A stretch of 64,000 bases of DNA from Spirochaeta isovalerica (GTDB taxonomy: Bacteria; Spirochaetota; Spirochaetia; DSM-2461), in NCBI RefSeq assembly GCF_014207565.1, contig NZ_JACHGJ010000011.1, positions 19,957 to 83,956 on the forward strand. Reading direction: 5' to 3'. The translations under genes and the position numbers were made by a program. Below are positions 55,201 to 63,018 of the stretch, piece by piece. The notes beneath the pieces are model-generated. The model did not search any database. It was not told the origin of the DNA and saw only the letters and a program-made list of their open reading frames with translations. Each line of letters opens with the position of its first letter. Position 1 is the first letter of the stretch.

Positions 55201-55671
55201 CTGTGCCGCCCTGTTACTGTTGCAGATTTTTAGAAGAATGATTTCTTCGAGTATTTTCTCCCGGGCGGGACTATTCTCTATAGGGTCGTCGAGAGAGCGC
55301 TCCGGTCCTCCAGAAAAAAATTGCCCGTAGAGCTTGAGCATGGCATCTATTTTCCCCTTTCCATACTGTTCGGAAAGGGTTTTCAGTGCGCTATTGAAAG
55401 CGAGATTGTCCGACTCCAGGAGATAACGTCCGATCAGATAGTGGTTAATTCTCTCAATCAGAGCCAAAGCATTCAAATCGCTGGAATGATAAAATTCTTC
55501 CAGCTCCGAATTCTTTCGCTTGATTTTATTAATATTCTCGGTGAGATCCTGTATCTGATAATTTCCTTTCAGGAGTGTTTTGCCTGTCTCAGAAAAGGAT
55601 AATTCTTTCAAATTGTATTTCTCTCTGCATTCATTTCTCAAATGCATTTCCAGAGTCATATCACCGATCAT
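52291..55671 (-). CDS. Large GH13 alpha-amylase family enzyme with N- and C-terminal extensions
   Basis: A 1126 aa protein without signal peptide. A helical N-terminal region (1-300) precedes a GH13 barrel with DMVPNHTG (392-399), nucleophile region IRFDAAMT (Asp512), acid/base Glu577 in LLAEAFW, and a third acid in NNPDED (about 638). A helical C-terminal region of about 350 residues follows. The flanking malQ suggests action on maltodextrins or glycogen-like glucan; specific reaction (hydrolase or transferase) is not clear. The ATG at 55671 has AGGAG nine bases upstream. It lies downstream of malQ with a hairpin between. Confidence 0.8.
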   Translation of the reverse strand: MIGDMTLEMHLRNECREKYNLKELSFSETGKTLLKGNYQIQDLTENINKIKRKNSELEEFYHSSDLNALALIERINHYLIGRYLLESDNLAFNSALKTLSEQYGKGKIDAMLKLYGQFFSGGPERSLDDPIENSPAREKILEEIILLKICNSNRAAQKYREIFDDSPLAEKTPYTPAFYSLLEHFDKTPSFGTYGDNLLKLLLEPAQKHPESLQSQIEYMKEMWTFLTDDFLLLLLKGIDLIREENKVHFSGPGPTTALEFGAYHNSEDEDNPNYSADSNWMPEVILLAKNALVWLNQLSRDYKREIKRLDQIPDEELDIMASRGINCLWLIGIWNRSNASREIKRRCGNHDAVSSAYSLFSYDIDWEIGGWEALANLRERCRNRGIRLASDMVPNHTGIDSEWTRSRPDWFIQTDRPPFPSYTYNSENLSEDPGIGIYLEDHYYDKSDAAVTFKRVNFHTGETRYIYHGNDGTSMPWNDTAQLDFLKEEVREAVIGQIIHVARNFPVIRFDAAMTLAKKHIQRLWYPLPGQGGDIASRANFAMTAKDFDDACGGEFWKEVVSRVAAEAPDTLLLAEAFWMMEGYFVRNLGMHRVYNSAFMNMLKNEENGKYKETIKNTLNYDRKILKRFVNFMNNPDEDTAAVQFGTGDKYFGVLTLMLTMPGLPMIGHGQIEGYKEKYGMEFHKPLWDEYPDPALVERHEREIFPIMKRRYLFVSANRFRLFDLFEHSGAVNDNVFAYSNKCGGEYVLVLYNNAYERAVGTINHSAPFIENDENGSRFESSSLGESLGLTNDGDCYCVFRELKNGLWFIRNSREIYENGLFVELDGFNSHVFMDIHELRNSDSNRIADICSKLNGSGTPDMDREYREMIFQPLYAAYRKHVNREILTNLKENHLTLSDISEEPLKDFVETYQSVRDFAGGTGDVEEVASLVREALAHPDDITKKLKKEKAASAYFSEGFTWQNRIVLYLFSLYRYTGRLISPADEERINRNILDNWMIIHYLRDLFTDMGWGESDIDKIISLFKFLQERYSRIAGIKGSYLSGEFLEELIDMDGFRQLMGLNSYEGTLWFNKERFELYLWWAYYWTLSGKDMKEASDIFKKIPKWQKAAEKSEYDFDALLKLIK

Positions 55672-55708
55672 TTTTGGTATCTCCTGATTTCGTCTTTATT
55701 CAACTATA

Positions 55709-55733
55709 AATGAAAAGCCGGCTTAAAGCCGGC
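55709..55733 (-). terminator. Hairpin between malQ and the GH13 gene
   Basis: GCCGGCT (55717-55723) and AGCCGGC (55727-55733) form a 7-bp stem with a 3-nt loop; on the minus strand it is followed by TTTTCATTTAT. It may be a partial terminator that sets the malQ to GH13 transcript ratio. Confidence 0.6.
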
Positions 55734-55743
55734 AATTTATTAT

Positions 55744-57705
55744 TTAGAGAGTTATTTTCTGGTTTTTTCTGATTTCCACCAGAGAGCTGATGCTTTCCTT
55801 GAGCTTTTCCGCTTTCATCAGCTTTTCCACAGTCGGAGTCATCCGGTAGGACCAGTTAACATCCTGGACCGTACCGGGGATGTTTATCCTCTCGAAGTGA
55901 ATATCGCTGTCGCAAATGCTGCTGTCCAGAGCGAAAAAATCCTGAATCTGAATCATACAGATTGCCGACCGGCTCCTGAACAGAGCTTCAAGGAAAAACT
56001 TGACAGCTTCTTCGCCAGGCTGATCATAAGGAATCTCCTGCACATCAAGACCTGCGGCAAGAGCGGCTTTATCCTGCTCCTCAAACCACCACTGCCTCAG
56101 GGTTGTTGAGTCATGAACAGCAGGCGTACAGACTGACAGCTCTGGATACTGGCTGACTTTGGTATAGGGATCACCTTCCTGTCCCCATTCTCTGGCCCAG
56201 CGAACAACTTTGAGTCCCAGGATTCCGAGTTTCTGAAGAACGGAAGGCACACAGTCGGGGACGGCCCCCAGATCTTCCGCGCAGACAAGCATATCTGTTG
56301 TATTTTTCATAAAGGAGAGGAGATTCAGGGCATTTTCCTCCCAGATTTTCTCGGCTTCTGCACCGCATCGGGCAGAAAGCTCCTCTATTTTGCCTTTTTC
56401 CCATTGATTGAGGCTTTCGTAACCTCTTGTTTCCCGGAAAGACCAGGAAAGACTGAAATTATCATCATCTACAGGAATGAGCGTGACATTTTTAAGCATC
56501 TCTCCCAGTACGGATTTGGCTTTATCGGAAAGATCGGACCGGTAAATCACTTTCTCCGATGAATAAGTGTCATTAAAGAGAAAGAGATTTTCGTTTCCGA
56601 TTCTGTCGAGACAGATATTTATGACAGACTCGGCTTCGGCTCCCAGCTTTTCTCTCAATTCGTGTTCAAAAACGTGAGGTCGGGACATCCATGTGATTCG
56701 CCCCTTATCAAAGCCGATATCTTCCAGGTCTTTTCTGGATATATAAGCTGAGGGATTGAAGTAGCCCATACTGCCCGTAACCATATGAAAGGGGATATTC
56801 CAGATACGGAAGAAACCGAGCACATGGTCAATCCTGTAGGCGTGATAGAATTTCGCCGCCTGTTTCAAACGTTTTCTCCACCAGCTGTAATCATCTTTTT
56901 TCAGATTGGTCCAATTGTAGACGGGAAACCCCCAATTCTGACCGTCTGTCGAGAACATATCCGGCGGAGCGCCCGCGGAAAGGCTGAGATCGAAAAATTT
57001 TCTATCGGCCCAGACATCGCAGCTGTCTTCATTCATCAGGATGGGTATATCTCCTTTGAGGCTGATACCCATGGAATCGAGCTTGGCAGCCGAATCCTTC
57101 AGCTGTTTTTCCAGATGATACTGGACCCATACGTGAAAGTAATTGTCCTCTTCATATTTATCCCATAGTTTGTCGAGATCTTTTGCGGAGGGATTTCTGA
57201 AGTTTTTCCAATCCTTCCATGATGCCATCAGGTTGTTCCTGCGGATTGTGGAAAAAACAGCATAATTTTTGACCCAGGGATTTTCTTTCATCCAGCCGGT
57301 GACAGCTTTGTCAGCTCTGATAGATTTTATATTGCTGTCATATATTTTTCTTAAGATTTCCAGTTTTCCCGTCAGAACGGAAGCAAAACTGACTCTTTTC
57401 AGCGGCTCCAGCTCTTTTTTCAGAGCCGCAATGTCCCCGGCGAAATCTTTCGATTCGGGTATATCTTCAAGACGCATGAAAATGGGGTGAAGGGCAAAGG
57501 CGCTTAATGCGCTATAAGGAGATTCCTGATAACCGGTATCGTTTACGGGAAGAATCTGAATCAGATCGAGATTGGTCTGACGGCACCATTCTCCCAAATG
57601 TGCCAAATCGGCAAATTCTCCAATACCGCAGCTTTTTTCGCTCCTGAGAGAAAATACGGGGACAACGACACCGGTCAATTTATGATCTACAGGGGGAAAC
57701 TTCAT
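55744..57705 (-). CDS. malQ: 4-alpha-glucanotransferase (amylomaltase)
   Basis: A 653 aa GH77 enzyme that moves glucan chains between maltodextrins. Early SCGIGEFADL motif (about 25-34), YQESPYSALSAFA (about 58-70), DLSLSAGAPPDMFSTDGQNWGFPVYNW, nucleophile context YRIDHVLGFFRIW and acid/base context CAEDLGAVP. Longer than the typical 500 aa, with an insertion in the middle. AGAGG precedes the ATG, and a promoter and LacI-type operator lie upstream. Confidence 0.95.
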   Translation of the reverse strand: MKFPPVDHKLTGVVVPVFSLRSEKSCGIGEFADLAHLGEWCRQTNLDLIQILPVNDTGYQESPYSALSAFALHPIFMRLEDIPESKDFAGDIAALKKELEPLKRVSFASVLTGKLEILRKIYDSNIKSIRADKAVTGWMKENPWVKNYAVFSTIRRNNLMASWKDWKNFRNPSAKDLDKLWDKYEEDNYFHVWVQYHLEKQLKDSAAKLDSMGISLKGDIPILMNEDSCDVWADRKFFDLSLSAGAPPDMFSTDGQNWGFPVYNWTNLKKDDYSWWRKRLKQAAKFYHAYRIDHVLGFFRIWNIPFHMVTGSMGYFNPSAYISRKDLEDIGFDKGRITWMSRPHVFEHELREKLGAEAESVINICLDRIGNENLFLFNDTYSSEKVIYRSDLSDKAKSVLGEMLKNVTLIPVDDDNFSLSWSFRETRGYESLNQWEKGKIEELSARCGAEAEKIWEENALNLLSFMKNTTDMLVCAEDLGAVPDCVPSVLQKLGILGLKVVRWAREWGQEGDPYTKVSQYPELSVCTPAVHDSTTLRQWWFEEQDKAALAAGLDVQEIPYDQPGEEAVKFFLEALFRSRSAICMIQIQDFFALDSSICDSDIHFERINIPGTVQDVNWSYRMTPTVEKLMKAEKLKESISSLVEIRKNQKITL

Positions 57706-57738
57706 TGTTAACCTCTTTGTTTTTATGTTTGTTCCAGC

Positions 57739-57767
57739 AGTCTATCATTAAAAGTGCTGCAACTCAA
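57739..57767 (-). promoter_or_regulatory. Predicted malQ promoter
   Basis: On the minus strand TTGAGT (57762-57767) and TAGACT (57739-57744) are 17 bp apart, about 35 bp before the malQ start. Confidence 0.6.
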
Positions 57768-57776
57768 TGGAATACG

Positions 57777-57790
57777 TGCAAACGGTTGCA
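57777..57790. promoter_or_regulatory. LacI-family operator-like palindrome upstream of malQ
   Basis: TGCAAACGGTTGCA, with 12 of 14 positions symmetric around the central CG, matches the general LacI/GalR-type operator layout TGCAAnCGnTTGCA. It sits 10 bp upstream of the malQ -35 box. No LacI-type gene is in the window. Confidence 0.6.
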
Positions 57791-57835
57791 TAAAAGGTGA
57801 GTTTTCTTATGGCTGATTATTCGGGCATCGTGCCC

Positions 57836-58174
57836 TTATGCCCACATATGTTCCAGCTTTTCTATGAGCTTGCCATTCTGTGTATCGGGAATATGGTCTT
57901 TCAGCATGATTTCATGCAGTGACGTGATAATGAGATCCTGAACCTCATTGTCTGTGATTTTTTCCGCCATCTCCCAGAATGTTTCAATTGTTTTTACTCT
58001 TTCTTCAAAAGTTTCGAGATAGGAATCAAAAGAGTCGAAGTAAAGTTTTTCTGTCAGCTCATGAAGATCGGATACTTCCGAATCCTCAATCTTTCCGTCT
58101 GACAACAGTAGACTCTTCAGGCAGCCGGCAAAGAAAACTTTTTCTTTCTGATCCAAAAGATTTACATTTTCCAT
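57836..58174 (-). CDS. Small acidic helical protein of unknown function
   Basis: A 112 aa, mainly helical acidic protein. The pattern FFAGCLKSLLLSDGKIEDSEVSDLHEL resembles the start of TerB-like domains, but the rest does not match clearly. AGGAG precedes the ATG at 58174. It lies between malQ and another small gene on the same strand and may be translated from its own promoter. Confidence 0.7.
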   Translation of the reverse strand: MENVNLLDQKEKVFFAGCLKSLLLSDGKIEDSEVSDLHELTEKLYFDSFDSYLETFEERVKTIETFWEMAEKITDNEVQDLIITSLHEIMLKDHIPDTQNGKLIEKLEHMWA

Positions 58175-58230
58175 AAAAACTCCTGTACATATTGAATTTT
58201 ATCACGCACAGGATTTATCTGCAAATTAAT

Positions 58231-58416
58231 TCAGGAGCGGGAACAGGCCTCTTTGCACCAGGACCGGAATTGCGGTTCGGAAATACGTTTAAGTTTATCG
58301 TATTGCTTGTCATCCAGCTTCTTTAGAGCCTGATTGATTTTTTTGACCTCTTCTTCGGGAAGACGGCACTCCTCCGCTCTTAAAGTCAGATAAGCTATAT
58401 TCTCCTCTTTTGTCAT
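58231..58416 (-). CDS. Small protein of unknown function
   Basis: A 61 aa charged helical protein with two Cys near the C-terminus (SWCKEACSRS). GAGGGA lies before the ATG at 58416, which supports translation. No family recognised. It precedes the 112 aa gene on the same strand by 56 bp. Confidence 0.6.
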   Translation of the reverse strand: MTKEENIAYLTLRAEECRLPEEEVKKINQALKKLDDKQYDKLKRISEPQFRSWCKEACSRS

Positions 58417-58502
58417 TTTTATCCCTCAGTGTATTAAAGTTCGATCCAGATAAAGATATAATTACCGTCATATAGAATCAATTACAAAATTAGAGGTGTT
58501 TG

Positions 58503-59495
58503 ATGACCTGTAAAAGAGCCGGCTTAGTTTTATTGTCTTTATCCATAGTTATTCTACTGGGAAGCTGCAGTAAAGGGAACAGCGGATTATTCCCGGTAAC
58601 CCTTAAAGGCAGAACCGGATTTATTAATAGAAAAGGAGACGTCGTCATTGAGCCCCGTTATGAGACAGCTCTGAGTTTTTCCGAAGGTCTCGCCCTGGCT
58701 GTCGAAGAGGGTAAAGGCGGTTTTATCAATTCCAAAGGAGAAACGGTTATTCCCTTTATTTATGATAATGCCTCCTCTTTCAGCGAAGGGCTGGCTATGG
58801 TTGTTCAGGATGGAAAGTGCGGCTATATCAATCAGAAAAACGAGATCGTGATACCTTTTGTGTATGATCGCGCCGGAGATTTCAATGAAAACGCCGCTTC
58901 TGTCGTTTCCGGAGATGAACATTTTTATATAAATAAGAAAAATGAGAAACTATTCGGCGGCGATTGGCTGAGCGCCACCTCATTCAGCGAGGGAATGGCC
59001 AGAATAAGCCGTGAGGGAAAAATCGGATTTATCAACAGCAAAGGGGTGGAAGTCATCGCCCCTAAATATGAATTCGCCGGAGATTTTTCCGAAGGTCTCG
59101 CGCTTGCGGTGTCCGGGGATAAAGGCGGGTATATCAATAAGGATGAGGAATTTGTTATAGAGCCTCAGTATCTCTACTCCAAAGATTTTTCCGAAGGACT
59201 GGCTTTAATCGTTTCCGAAGGCCTGGGCGGGTTTATCGATAAAAAAGGAGAACTTGTCATTGAGCCGAAGTACAGTTTTGCCGGAGATTTTTCAGACGGA
59301 CTGGCAAGAGTCCGCTTGGGCAAAGATGATAAACTCGGATTTATCAATAAAGAGGGGGAATGGGTGATTGAAGCCCATTATGACTATGCCGATGATTTCC
59401 ATTTCGGTATGGCTCTTGTTATCGAAGACGGATATGCGCGGTATATCAACCGGAAAGGCGAAACAATCTGGAGTTACAAAGATGAAGAAAATTGA
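58503..59495 (+). CDS. Lipoprotein with WG (KWG) repeats
   Basis: A 330 aa protein with a lipoprotein signal (lipobox LGSC near residue 22-23) and eight to nine repeats of about 35 residues of the WG type (GFINxKGExVIxPxYDxAxxFSEGLAxVxxxGK). Repeat four is degenerate. Such beta-rich repeats occur in many bacterial surface proteins of unknown role. The ATG at 58503 is preceded by AGAGG. The last 14 bp overlap pyrC, so the lipoprotein, pyrC and hisIE genes form one transcription unit. Confidence 0.85.
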   Translation: MTCKRAGLVLLSLSIVILLGSCSKGNSGLFPVTLKGRTGFINRKGDVVIEPRYETALSFSEGLALAVEEGKGGFINSKGETVIPFIYDNASSFSEGLAMVVQDGKCGYINQKNEIVIPFVYDRAGDFNENAASVVSGDEHFYINKKNEKLFGGDWLSATSFSEGMARISREGKIGFINSKGVEVIAPKYEFAGDFSEGLALAVSGDKGGYINKDEEFVIEPQYLYSKDFSEGLALIVSEGLGGFIDKKGELVIEPKYSFAGDFSDGLARVRLGKDDKLGFINKEGEWVIEAHYDYADDFHFGMALVIEDGYARYINRKGETIWSYKDEEN

Positions 59496-60501
59496 AATAC
59501 GGAAGCCCGATGATTTTCATATTCACTTAAGACAGGGGGATCTTCTGAGAATGACCGTCCCTCATTGTTCAGCATACTATGCCCGGGCCATTGTGATGCC
59601 CAATACCATTCCGCCTGTTGATTCTGTTTCGACGATGGAGGAATATCGTCGCCAGATCAATAAAATAGATCCCGGCTTTGAACCATTAATGACATTCAAG
59701 CTGCTGAAAAACATGGCGGAAGATGAAATCCGATCCCTGAAAAAAGCAGGGGCGATAGCGGGAAAACTTTATCCCGCCGGCGCGACGACCAATTCGGCTG
59801 ACGGAATAACCGATTGGAGAGATATTGCCGGTTTATTGAAAGTGATGGAAGAGGAGGGATTGATCCTGAGTATTCACGGAGAAGATCCTTCAGTTTTTTC
59901 CCTCGATAGAGAGAAAGCCTATATTCCGGAGATTCTGGAGATTTGCCGAAATTTCCCAGATTTAAGGGTCGTATTTGAGCATCTTTCCAGTGCCGAAGGG
60001 GTTGAAGCCGTAAAGGAGGGTCCGGATAATCTGGCAGGAACCATTACGGTACATCACCTTTTGCTGACCCTTGATGATGTGATCGGAGGCGCTCTGAATC
60101 CCCATAATTTCTGCAAACCCGTTCTGAAAGGACCGGAGGACAGAAAGGCTATTCAGGACGTCGTTCTGGAGGGAAACGGGAAATTCTTTTTCGGTTCCGA
60201 CAGTGCTCCCCATAGTTCTGACAAAAAGCTGCAGGGGGCGGCCGGTGCCTACACGGCTCCCGTGACTCTGCTTTTGCTGGCGGATTTTTTTGATGAAAAG
60301 GGAAAACTGGATCTGCTGGAGAATTTTACATCGAGGTTCGGCGCTGAATTTTACGGGATTCCCCTTAACAGGGAAAAAATAACGCTGACAGAGAAGAGCT
60401 GGACGATGCCCGATAAATATGGAGACGTCGTTCCCTTTTTCGCATCGAAAAAGATCAACTGGACAGTGAAAAACCAAAGTATCAATCAGGAGAGTTTATA
60501 A
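59482..60501 (+). CDS. pyrC: Dihydroorotase (class II)
   Basis: Third step of pyrimidine synthesis, closing carbamoyl-aspartate to dihydroorotate. The 339 aa protein has the zinc motif HIH (13, 15), the carbamylated Lys in AGKLYPAGATTNS, the HGED, FEHLS and VHHLLL His residues and GSDSAPHS near 243. The ATG at 59482 lies within the lipoprotein gene with GGAG eight bases upstream. The HisE gene starts directly after its stop (TAAATG). Confidence 0.95.
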   Translation: MKKIEIRKPDDFHIHLRQGDLLRMTVPHCSAYYARAIVMPNTIPPVDSVSTMEEYRRQINKIDPGFEPLMTFKLLKNMAEDEIRSLKKAGAIAGKLYPAGATTNSADGITDWRDIAGLLKVMEEEGLILSIHGEDPSVFSLDREKAYIPEILEICRNFPDLRVVFEHLSSAEGVEAVKEGPDNLAGTITVHHLLLTLDDVIGGALNPHNFCKPVLKGPEDRKAIQDVVLEGNGKFFFGSDSAPHSSDKKLQGAAGAYTAPVTLLLLADFFDEKGKLDLLENFTSRFGAEFYGIPLNREKITLTEKSWTMPDKYGDVVPFFASKKINWTVKNQSINQESL

Positions 60502-61080
60502 ATGGCTGACGGTACGGTATTACCGGTTATTGTAGATATTGAAGGCGGTATCAGGGCGGGTGCTCTTATGAACCGCAAAGCTTTTTCCAAAAGCATAGAG
60601 ACGAAAGTGCTGTGGATCGTTCATCCCGAAACCGGACGGGTTCTCCCCTGGGAGGGAGATCCTTTATATATTTCTCTGATAGAGAATAAGGGCTTTTTTT
60701 CGGCACAGCTGCCGGAGGGCAGTTCTCCCATTGCCTGTGAGCTGACTGACGGGGAGGAAGATCCGGAACTGCATGAAAATACAGCGCTGGATGCGGAGAA
60801 GGAAAAGGAGTCGAGAATCCTCTACAGTCTGGCGGAAACAATAGCCCGGCGGAAAAAAGAGATGCCTTCAGGCTCCTACACGACACATCTCTTTGAGAAA
60901 GGTCTTGAGAAGATCCGCAAAAAGGTGGGGGAGGAAGCTATTGAATTGATTCTGGCTGTCTCCAGAGAAGATATCGTATATGAATCGGCGGATCTGATTT
61001 ACCATCTGCTCGTGCTGCTTGAAGCGGCCGGCGTGGATTTCCACGATCTTATGGCCGAACTCGAAAGGCGCGATTCCTAG
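60502..61080 (+). CDS. hisE: Phosphoribosyl-ATP pyrophosphatase with degenerate HisI half
   Basis: A 192 aa HisIE-like fusion. The C-terminal half (about 108-190) is a clear HisE (phosphoribosyl-ATP diphosphatase) domain: LAETIARRKKEMPSGSYTTHLF, KVGEEAIELILA, ADLIYHLLVLL. The N-terminal half resembles HisI (LPVIVDIE...ALMNRKAFSKSIET) but is shortened and lacks the metal Cys and DCDxDALL and CHTGRxSCF motifs, so cyclohydrolase activity is unlikely. AGGAGAG precedes the ATG. Other his genes are not in the window. Confidence 0.85.
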   Translation: MADGTVLPVIVDIEGGIRAGALMNRKAFSKSIETKVLWIVHPETGRVLPWEGDPLYISLIENKGFFSAQLPEGSSPIACELTDGEEDPELHENTALDAEKEKESRILYSLAETIARRKKEMPSGSYTTHLFEKGLEKIRKKVGEEAIELILAVSREDIVYESADLIYHLLVLLEAAGVDFHDLMAELERRDS

Positions 61081-61181
61081 AATGTCCTCCCGGTATCGGA
61101 GGGCGTGGCTTTCCAAATCCCTCCGATTGGTCATAGTGGCGAAATCCGCAGTCCATTGAGCCGGGAGATCGAGCTCATGTT

Positions 61182-61964
61182 TCAGTTATAGTCTTTTCTC
61201 GAGTACTGAATTTTCGGTTTGCTCTTCATAAAGATGGAAATGGCCCGGACGGGACATTCGTTGACACAGCGGTAGCAAAGAGTACATCGGCCTTGCTGTC
61301 CGACTCTGTTTTCTCTGATTTCCAGGTTTTCCACAGGACAGATCTGAACGCATTTCTGGCATAAGATGCAATCGCTGCTGATTTTCACAGAGTTTCTGAG
61401 CTTCACCATCATGGCTTTGCCCCAGGTCCGCTGAAGAATAAATCCGGAAAAACGGGAAAACCATTTTCTTCCGTCCCTGCATATTCCCCCGCTCCTGATC
61501 GTATCAACGGCTAAAGCGATTTTACGATCAGCCTTGACATATGATCGGGCTGTTTCGGAAAGCGGCTTGTTGAAAAAAATATTAACATCGGTCAGGTTGC
61601 TCGGCATATTGATATGAATGCTGTGGAGATGCTTAACGCCGGCTTCTTTCAGAATGTAGAAGGGGAGAGCCCCTCCGTCTCCGCTGAATAAAAGCTGGGT
61701 GCAGATCGTCGTGAGATTTTTACCTTTAAAGTCCTCAATATGGCTCTCCAGGAATTCTTTAACGATGAATGGCAGCATGCTGTCGTGGATGGGGTAGGCC
61801 AGCACGATGTTTTCGGCTTCGCCGATGATTCGGGAAAAATCGATCTCTCTGTGTTCGATCGAATGAAGGCTGTAATAACTTCCCCGTTCGTAAAGTTCAG
61901 CAAATTTGCCTATAACGTATTTGGTATTTCCCGTTCCTGAAAAATAGAGGTAGAGGTTTTTCAT
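61182..61964 (-). CDS. EFR1-type flavodoxin/ferredoxin fusion
   Basis: A 260 aa protein with an N-terminal flavodoxin-like part (SGTGNTKYV at 9-17, the FMN phosphate loop) and a C-terminal double 4Fe-4S ferredoxin (CILCQKCVQICP near 198; CTLCYRCVNECP near 227). This is the EFR1 family layout, an electron-transfer protein of unclear partner. A very strong ribosome site (AGGAGG) precedes the ATG. It is divergent from the flavin-reductase-like gene. Confidence 0.88.
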   Translation of the reverse strand: MKNLYLYFSGTGNTKYVIGKFAELYERGSYYSLHSIEHREIDFSRIIGEAENIVLAYPIHDSMLPFIVKEFLESHIEDFKGKNLTTICTQLLFSGDGGALPFYILKEAGVKHLHSIHINMPSNLTDVNIFFNKPLSETARSYVKADRKIALAVDTIRSGGICRDGRKWFSRFSGFILQRTWGKAMMVKLRNSVKISSDCILCQKCVQICPVENLEIRENRVGQQGRCTLCYRCVNECPVRAISIFMKSKPKIQYSRKDYN

Positions 61965-62047
61965 ATCTTATCCTCCTCTGTTTGCCCGAAAGGTCTTCTG
62001 CGAAGATAACTCTTTCAATTTCAAACAGGACTGTTACAATATTCAGT

Positions 62048-62965
62048 ATGACACACTTTGAAGAAATTGAAATACTGAACAATTTTTATCAGACTTCCTC
62101 TTTTTTCCCCATGCCGACGGTTTTAATCAGCACGTTGAGTCCTGAGGGAGAAACGAACCTCGGGGCCTATAGCCTCTGTTTTCCCTATTATATTGCGGAA
62201 AAAGATTATTTCGGAATGTTTCTGGGGGCGAGGAATTCGAGCAATACGGCGCAGAATATTCTGAGGGACAGGAAATGTGCTATCAATTTTCTGCCCGATA
62301 AAAAAAGGTATCTGAAAGAGATTGTCCGGCTCGGTTTTCCCGGGGAGGAGACTTCCGAGAAAATGAGAGAAACCATTTTTCATCTCCAGAAAGGGCTCCG
62401 CGCAGAAGAAAAAGCCGATGAATCATTTCCTCTGATCATTTCGGAAGCCGAACAGGTTTTTGAGTGCACCTGGGATGATTTCGAGACAATTCCGCCCGAT
62501 GGCGATGGTGTCGTCTATCATCCTCCCTATAACCGGTATAACGGGATAACGTCGGAACACGGGGCCATTTTCATTCTGAAAATCGATAAGATCCTTCTCA
62601 GAACCAAATGGAAAAAAGCTCTTATCGAAGGCAGTTCGCATATGCCGGCTTTTCCGGTTGACTACGGGTTCAGGAATAATGCGGACTTCTGGATCTCCCC
62701 TTTCCGGAAACCTCTCCGATTTCCGATTCCGAAAGACAAAGGCGTGGGAGAGGATGTGGTCCGTGCCGCAGCCTTGAAATTGAATGAGCAGATACAATGG
62801 GATGAAGAGTGCTTCATCAGGCTCAAGAGAATTCCGAAGATATTTCTCAATACAGCTTTGAAGGGGATTCTGGAAGATGCGGAAAATCGCGGGGTTTCCC
62901 GTATAACACTTGAGCTGCTCGATGAGATCAGAGATAAGAGGAACAAGGAGAAAAAGTATAATTAA
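62048..62965 (+). CDS. Flavin-reductase-like (flavoredoxin-type) protein
   Basis: A 305 aa protein with an N-terminal split-barrel flavin reductase-like domain (PMPTVLISTLSPEGETNLGAYSLCFPYY, and the ARNSSNTAQNIL-type FMN loop) and a C-terminal extension of about 150 residues with a PCP-like SSHMPAFPVDYGFRN segment. Likely FMN-binding; substrate unknown. The ATG at 62048 follows TACAAT by seven bases with no ribosome site. It is divergent from the EFR1-type gene, so the two may share electron transfer (inference). Confidence 0.75.
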   Translation: MTHFEEIEILNNFYQTSSFFPMPTVLISTLSPEGETNLGAYSLCFPYYIAEKDYFGMFLGARNSSNTAQNILRDRKCAINFLPDKKRYLKEIVRLGFPGEETSEKMRETIFHLQKGLRAEEKADESFPLIISEAEQVFECTWDDFETIPPDGDGVVYHPPYNRYNGITSEHGAIFILKIDKILLRTKWKKALIEGSSHMPAFPVDYGFRNNADFWISPFRKPLRFPIPKDKGVGEDVVRAAALKLNEQIQWDEECFIRLKRIPKIFLNTALKGILEDAENRGVSRITLELLDEIRDKRNKEKKYN

Positions 62966-62999
62966 AAAAGCCCCTGTCGGTTTTGTATCCAACAGAGGC
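62964..62999 (-). terminator. Terminator of the gltD-type gene
   Basis: On the minus strand an 11-bp stem (62989-62999 with 62970-62980, two G-T pairs) and an 8-nt loop are followed by TTTTTT (62969-62964), 20 bp past the stop at 63019. Confidence 0.85.
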
Positions 63000-63018
63000 C
63001 TGTTTCATTTGAAGCAGA

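Noticed and set aside
61081-61181. Short gap after the HisE gene with a CCTCC/GGAGG pairing
   Set aside because: The pairing is short and there is no T run; neither a terminator nor a gene can be supported.
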